Source: Microbacteriaceae bacterium (lineage in GTDB: Bacteria; Actinomycetota; Actinomycetes; Actinomycetales; Microbacteriaceae). Taken from it: a DNA stretch of 6,928 nucleotides. The translations under genes were made by a program, and so were the position numbers. This document shows positions 5,645 to 6,928 of this stretch, in pieces. Under the pieces are notes generated by a model. That model searched no databases, was not told where the DNA came from, and saw only the letters and a program-made list of their open reading frames with translations. The stretch is taken from assembly GCA_012719255.1 (NCBI GenBank), contig JAAYAS010000066.1:1-6928 (forward strand), in the 5' to 3' direction. Positions within the stretch are counted from its first letter, which is position 1. Every line of letters begins with the position of its first letter.

Positions 5645-6507
5645 CCCGACCCGCCCGCGACGACGCCGTCCCCGCGCCCGCCGAACCGGCACCGAGCGAA
5701 CAGGCCCCGACCGGCCCCGCTCCGGCCGACGCCGAGCAGGTGCAGGCGCGGCTCGCCGCCGCGGCCCGCGCCTCGACGGTCGGCCGGGTCGCCGAGGAGG
5801 GCGTGAGCTGGCCGGCGTTCCTGGCGGCGATGGGCGGCTGGCTCGGCATCGCCGAGGCGCTGCTGCCCGGGCTGCTCTTCCTCGGCCTGCACCTCGCGAC
5901 CGGCGAGCTCCTGCTCTCGGTGGCGGCCCCCGCGGTGCTCGCGGTGGTGCTGCTCGTCGTGCGGCTCGTGCGCCGGCAGCCGATCTCCGGCGCGCTCGCC
6001 GGGCTCTTCGGCCTCGTCATCAGCGGCTTCATCGCGCTGCGCAGCGGCGAGGGCGTCGACTACTTCGTGCTCGGCCTGTGGACGAACGCCGTCTACGGCA
6101 CCGGCGTGCTGCTCACGATGCTCGCCGGCTGGCCGCTCATCGGCGTCATCGCCGGGCTCATCTCCGGCCGGCCGACCGCTTGGCGCCGCGACCTCCGATT
6201 CTTCTGGTGGATGCAGGGCCTCACGGCGGTCTGGGTCGGCCTGTTCGCGGCGCGCCTCGCGGTGCAGCTGCCCCTCTACCTCGCCGGCGCGGTCGAACCG
6301 CTCGGCGTCGCGCGGCTCGTCATGGGCGTGCCGCTGTTCGCCGCGGTCGCGATCGCGACCGCGCTGCTCGTGCGCCGGCAGCTCCAGCGCACCGGCGCCG
6401 GCGGATCGGCGGCGGCGGTGCCGCCGGCCGCCGGCCCCGTCACCGATCCCGCATCCGAACCCGCCGCACCGCCCGCATCCCCGTCATCCCACGGCGAATT
6501 CCGCTAA
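5641..6507 (+). CDS. DUF3159 family multi-pass membrane protein
   Basis: A 288-residue integral membrane protein of unknown function (DUF3159). The first 55 residues are Pro/Ala-rich and likely cytoplasmic and disordered. About six hydrophobic helices follow, roughly 62-86, 90-110, 117-134, 141-161, 190-212 and 222-245. Conserved family blocks are RRQPISGALAGLFGLVIS (111-128), VDYFVLGLWTNAVYG (139-153), WPLIGVIAGLISG (164-176) and TAWRRD (179-184). The C-terminal 40 residues are again Pro/Ala/Ser-rich. The ATG overlaps the DUF3710 stop by four bases (ATGA), so the two are translationally coupled. In Mycobacterium an OB-fold gene lies between these two; it is absent here. The TAA stop is part of the predicted -10 of acnA. 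A transport or membrane-organising role is possible but nothing proves it. Confidence 0.9.
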   Translation: MTRPARDDAVPAPAEPAPSEQAPTGPAPADAEQVQARLAAAARASTVGRVAEEGVSWPAFLAAMGGWLGIAEALLPGLLFLGLHLATGELLLSVAAPAVLAVVLLVVRLVRRQPISGALAGLFGLVISGFIALRSGEGVDYFVLGLWTNAVYGTGVLLTMLAGWPLIGVIAGLISGRPTAWRRDLRFFWWMQGLTAVWVGLFAARLAVQLPLYLAGAVEPLGVARLVMGVPLFAAVAIATALLVRRQLQRTGAGGSAAAVPPAAGPVTDPASEPAAPPASPSSHGEFR

Positions 6508-6510
6508 GAT
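6505..6510 (+). promoter_or_regulatory. -10 element of the acnA promoter
   Basis: TAAGAT fits the TAnnnT pattern well and stands out as an AT-rich hexamer in this sequence. Its first three bases are the stop codon of the DUF3159 gene. The expected transcription start falls inside the 18-bp palindrome just downstream, giving a 5' leader of about 35 nt. The -35 is weak; CCGTCA (6481-6486, 18-nt spacer) is the best candidate. Confidence 0.55.
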
Positions 6511-6527
6511 CTCTCGATATCGAGAGA
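6510..6527 (+). promoter_or_regulatory. Perfect 18-bp palindrome, probable operator of acnA
   Basis: TCTCTCGATATCGAGAGA is a perfect 9+9 inverted repeat beginning at the last base of the -10 TAAGAT and covering the predicted transcription start. A repressor bound here would block RNA polymerase. In Corynebacterium, acn is repressed by the TetR-family protein AcnR, but I cannot say that this is an AcnR site. As RNA it could fold as a 7-bp stem with an ATAT loop. No T-run follows, so it is a poor terminator for the upstream operon. Confidence 0.65.
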
Positions 6528-6537
6528 AATCCGATTC

Positions 6538-6544
6538 AAAGGAG
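6538..6544 (+). promoter_or_regulatory. Ribosome binding site of acnA
   Basis: AAAGGAG lies 7 nt before the ATG at 6552. It is a strong, well-spaced site, the best in the window, consistent with high expression of aconitase. Confidence 0.85.
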
Positions 6545-6551
6545 CATCTGC

Positions 6552-6928
6552 ATGAGCGCAGTCAACAGCTTCGGGGCCAAGGACGTCCTCAACGTCGACG
6601 GCACCGACTACGAGATCTACCGCATCGACAAGGTCGATGGCTACGAGAAGCTCCCCTTCAGCCTGAAGGTCCTGCTCGAGAACCAGCTCCGCACCGAGGA
6701 CGGCGCGAACGTCACCGCCGACCAGATCCGCGCGCTCGGCTCGTGGGACCCGAACGCCGAGCCCGACACCGAGATCCAGTTCACCCCGGCCCGCGTGGTG
6801 ATGCAGGACTTCACCGGCGTGCCCTGCATCGTCGACCTCGCCACCATGCGCGAGGCCGTGAAGGACCTCGGCGGCGACCCGGAGGTCATCAACCCGCTCG
6901 CGCCCGCCGAGCTCGTCATCGACCACTC
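6552..6928 (+). CDS. acnA: Aconitate hydratase AcnA, N-terminal part, cut by window edge
   Basis: Aconitase converts citrate to isocitrate through cis-aconitate in the TCA cycle, using a [4Fe-4S] cluster. The window holds 125 codons of a protein that is normally about 900 residues long. The N-terminal signature of the AcnA/IRP1 type is clear: PFSLKVLLENQLR (36-48), then EIQFTPARVVMQDFTGVPC (75-93), VDLATMR (95-101), and NPLAPAELVIDHS (113-125). The cluster cysteines lie beyond the window. The start ATG 6552 has a strong ribosome site. The gene is 44 nt from the DUF3159 stop but has its own -10 and an operator-like palindrome, so it probably forms a separate, regulated unit, perhaps with some readthrough from dut. 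It could also be annotated acn or acnA/citB. Confidence 0.97.
   Translation, partial: MSAVNSFGAKDVLNVDGTDYEIYRIDKVDGYEKLPFSLKVLLENQLRTEDGANVTADQIRALGSWDPNAEPDTEIQFTPARVVMQDFTGVPCIVDLATMREAVKDLGGDPEVINPLAPAELVIDH

Noticed and set aside
1..6928. CRISPR arrays, tRNA or rRNA genes, insertion sequences, attachment sites, prophage
   Set aside because: No spaced identical repeats, cloverleaf-like segments, transposase or integrase sequences, or terminal inverted repeats were found on reading both strands.

Overview
The window is chromosomal DNA from a very GC-rich actinobacterium, most probably of the family Microbacteriaceae. Third codon positions are almost always G or C. The gene content (parC-type topoisomerase, SepH, and the DUF4193, DUF3093, dut, DUF3710, DUF3159 neighbourhood) is the conserved actinobacterial core seen, for example, around dut in Mycobacterium. 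Finding acnA directly after the DUF3159 gene fits Microbacteriaceae. There are no tRNA or rRNA genes, transposases, phage genes or CRISPR arrays, and nothing suggests horizontal transfer.

Layout. Positions 1-818 (minus) hold the N-terminal 272 codons of a type II topoisomerase A subunit (parC type). It is divergent from an alkaline-phosphatase-superfamily phosphodiesterase at 857-1993 (plus). Next, on the minus strand, is the cell-division gene sepH (start 3202). Its reading frame is interrupted by a single in-frame TAG at 2363-2365. The frame then continues with sepH-like coding sequence and a conserved-looking C-terminal motif to a TGA at 2012-2014. A divergent intergenic region of about 250 bp (3203-3450) holds three 10-bp-phased repeats and leads to a small zinc-ribbon protein, DUF4193 (3451-3747, plus). 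A hairpin-rich convergent gap separates it from a two-helix membrane protein, DUF3093 (3802-4254, minus). DUF3093 and dut (4365-4862, plus) diverge from a 110-bp region, and both look leaderless. dut, DUF3710 (4865-5644) and DUF3159 (5641-6507) form a tight operon with gaps of 2 and -4 nt. The window ends in the first 125 codons of aconitase acnA (from 6552). acnA has its own -10 element overlapping the DUF3159 stop codon, followed by a perfect 18-bp palindrome.

How the genes relate. The set is housekeeping: chromosome topology (ParC), septum formation (SepH), nucleotide-pool sanitation (Dut), the TCA cycle (AcnA) and several conserved actinobacterial proteins of unknown function that stay linked to dut. 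The two most noteworthy signals are the interrupted sepH frame and the perfect operator-like palindrome at the acnA promoter. I do not see a wholly new multi-gene system here.
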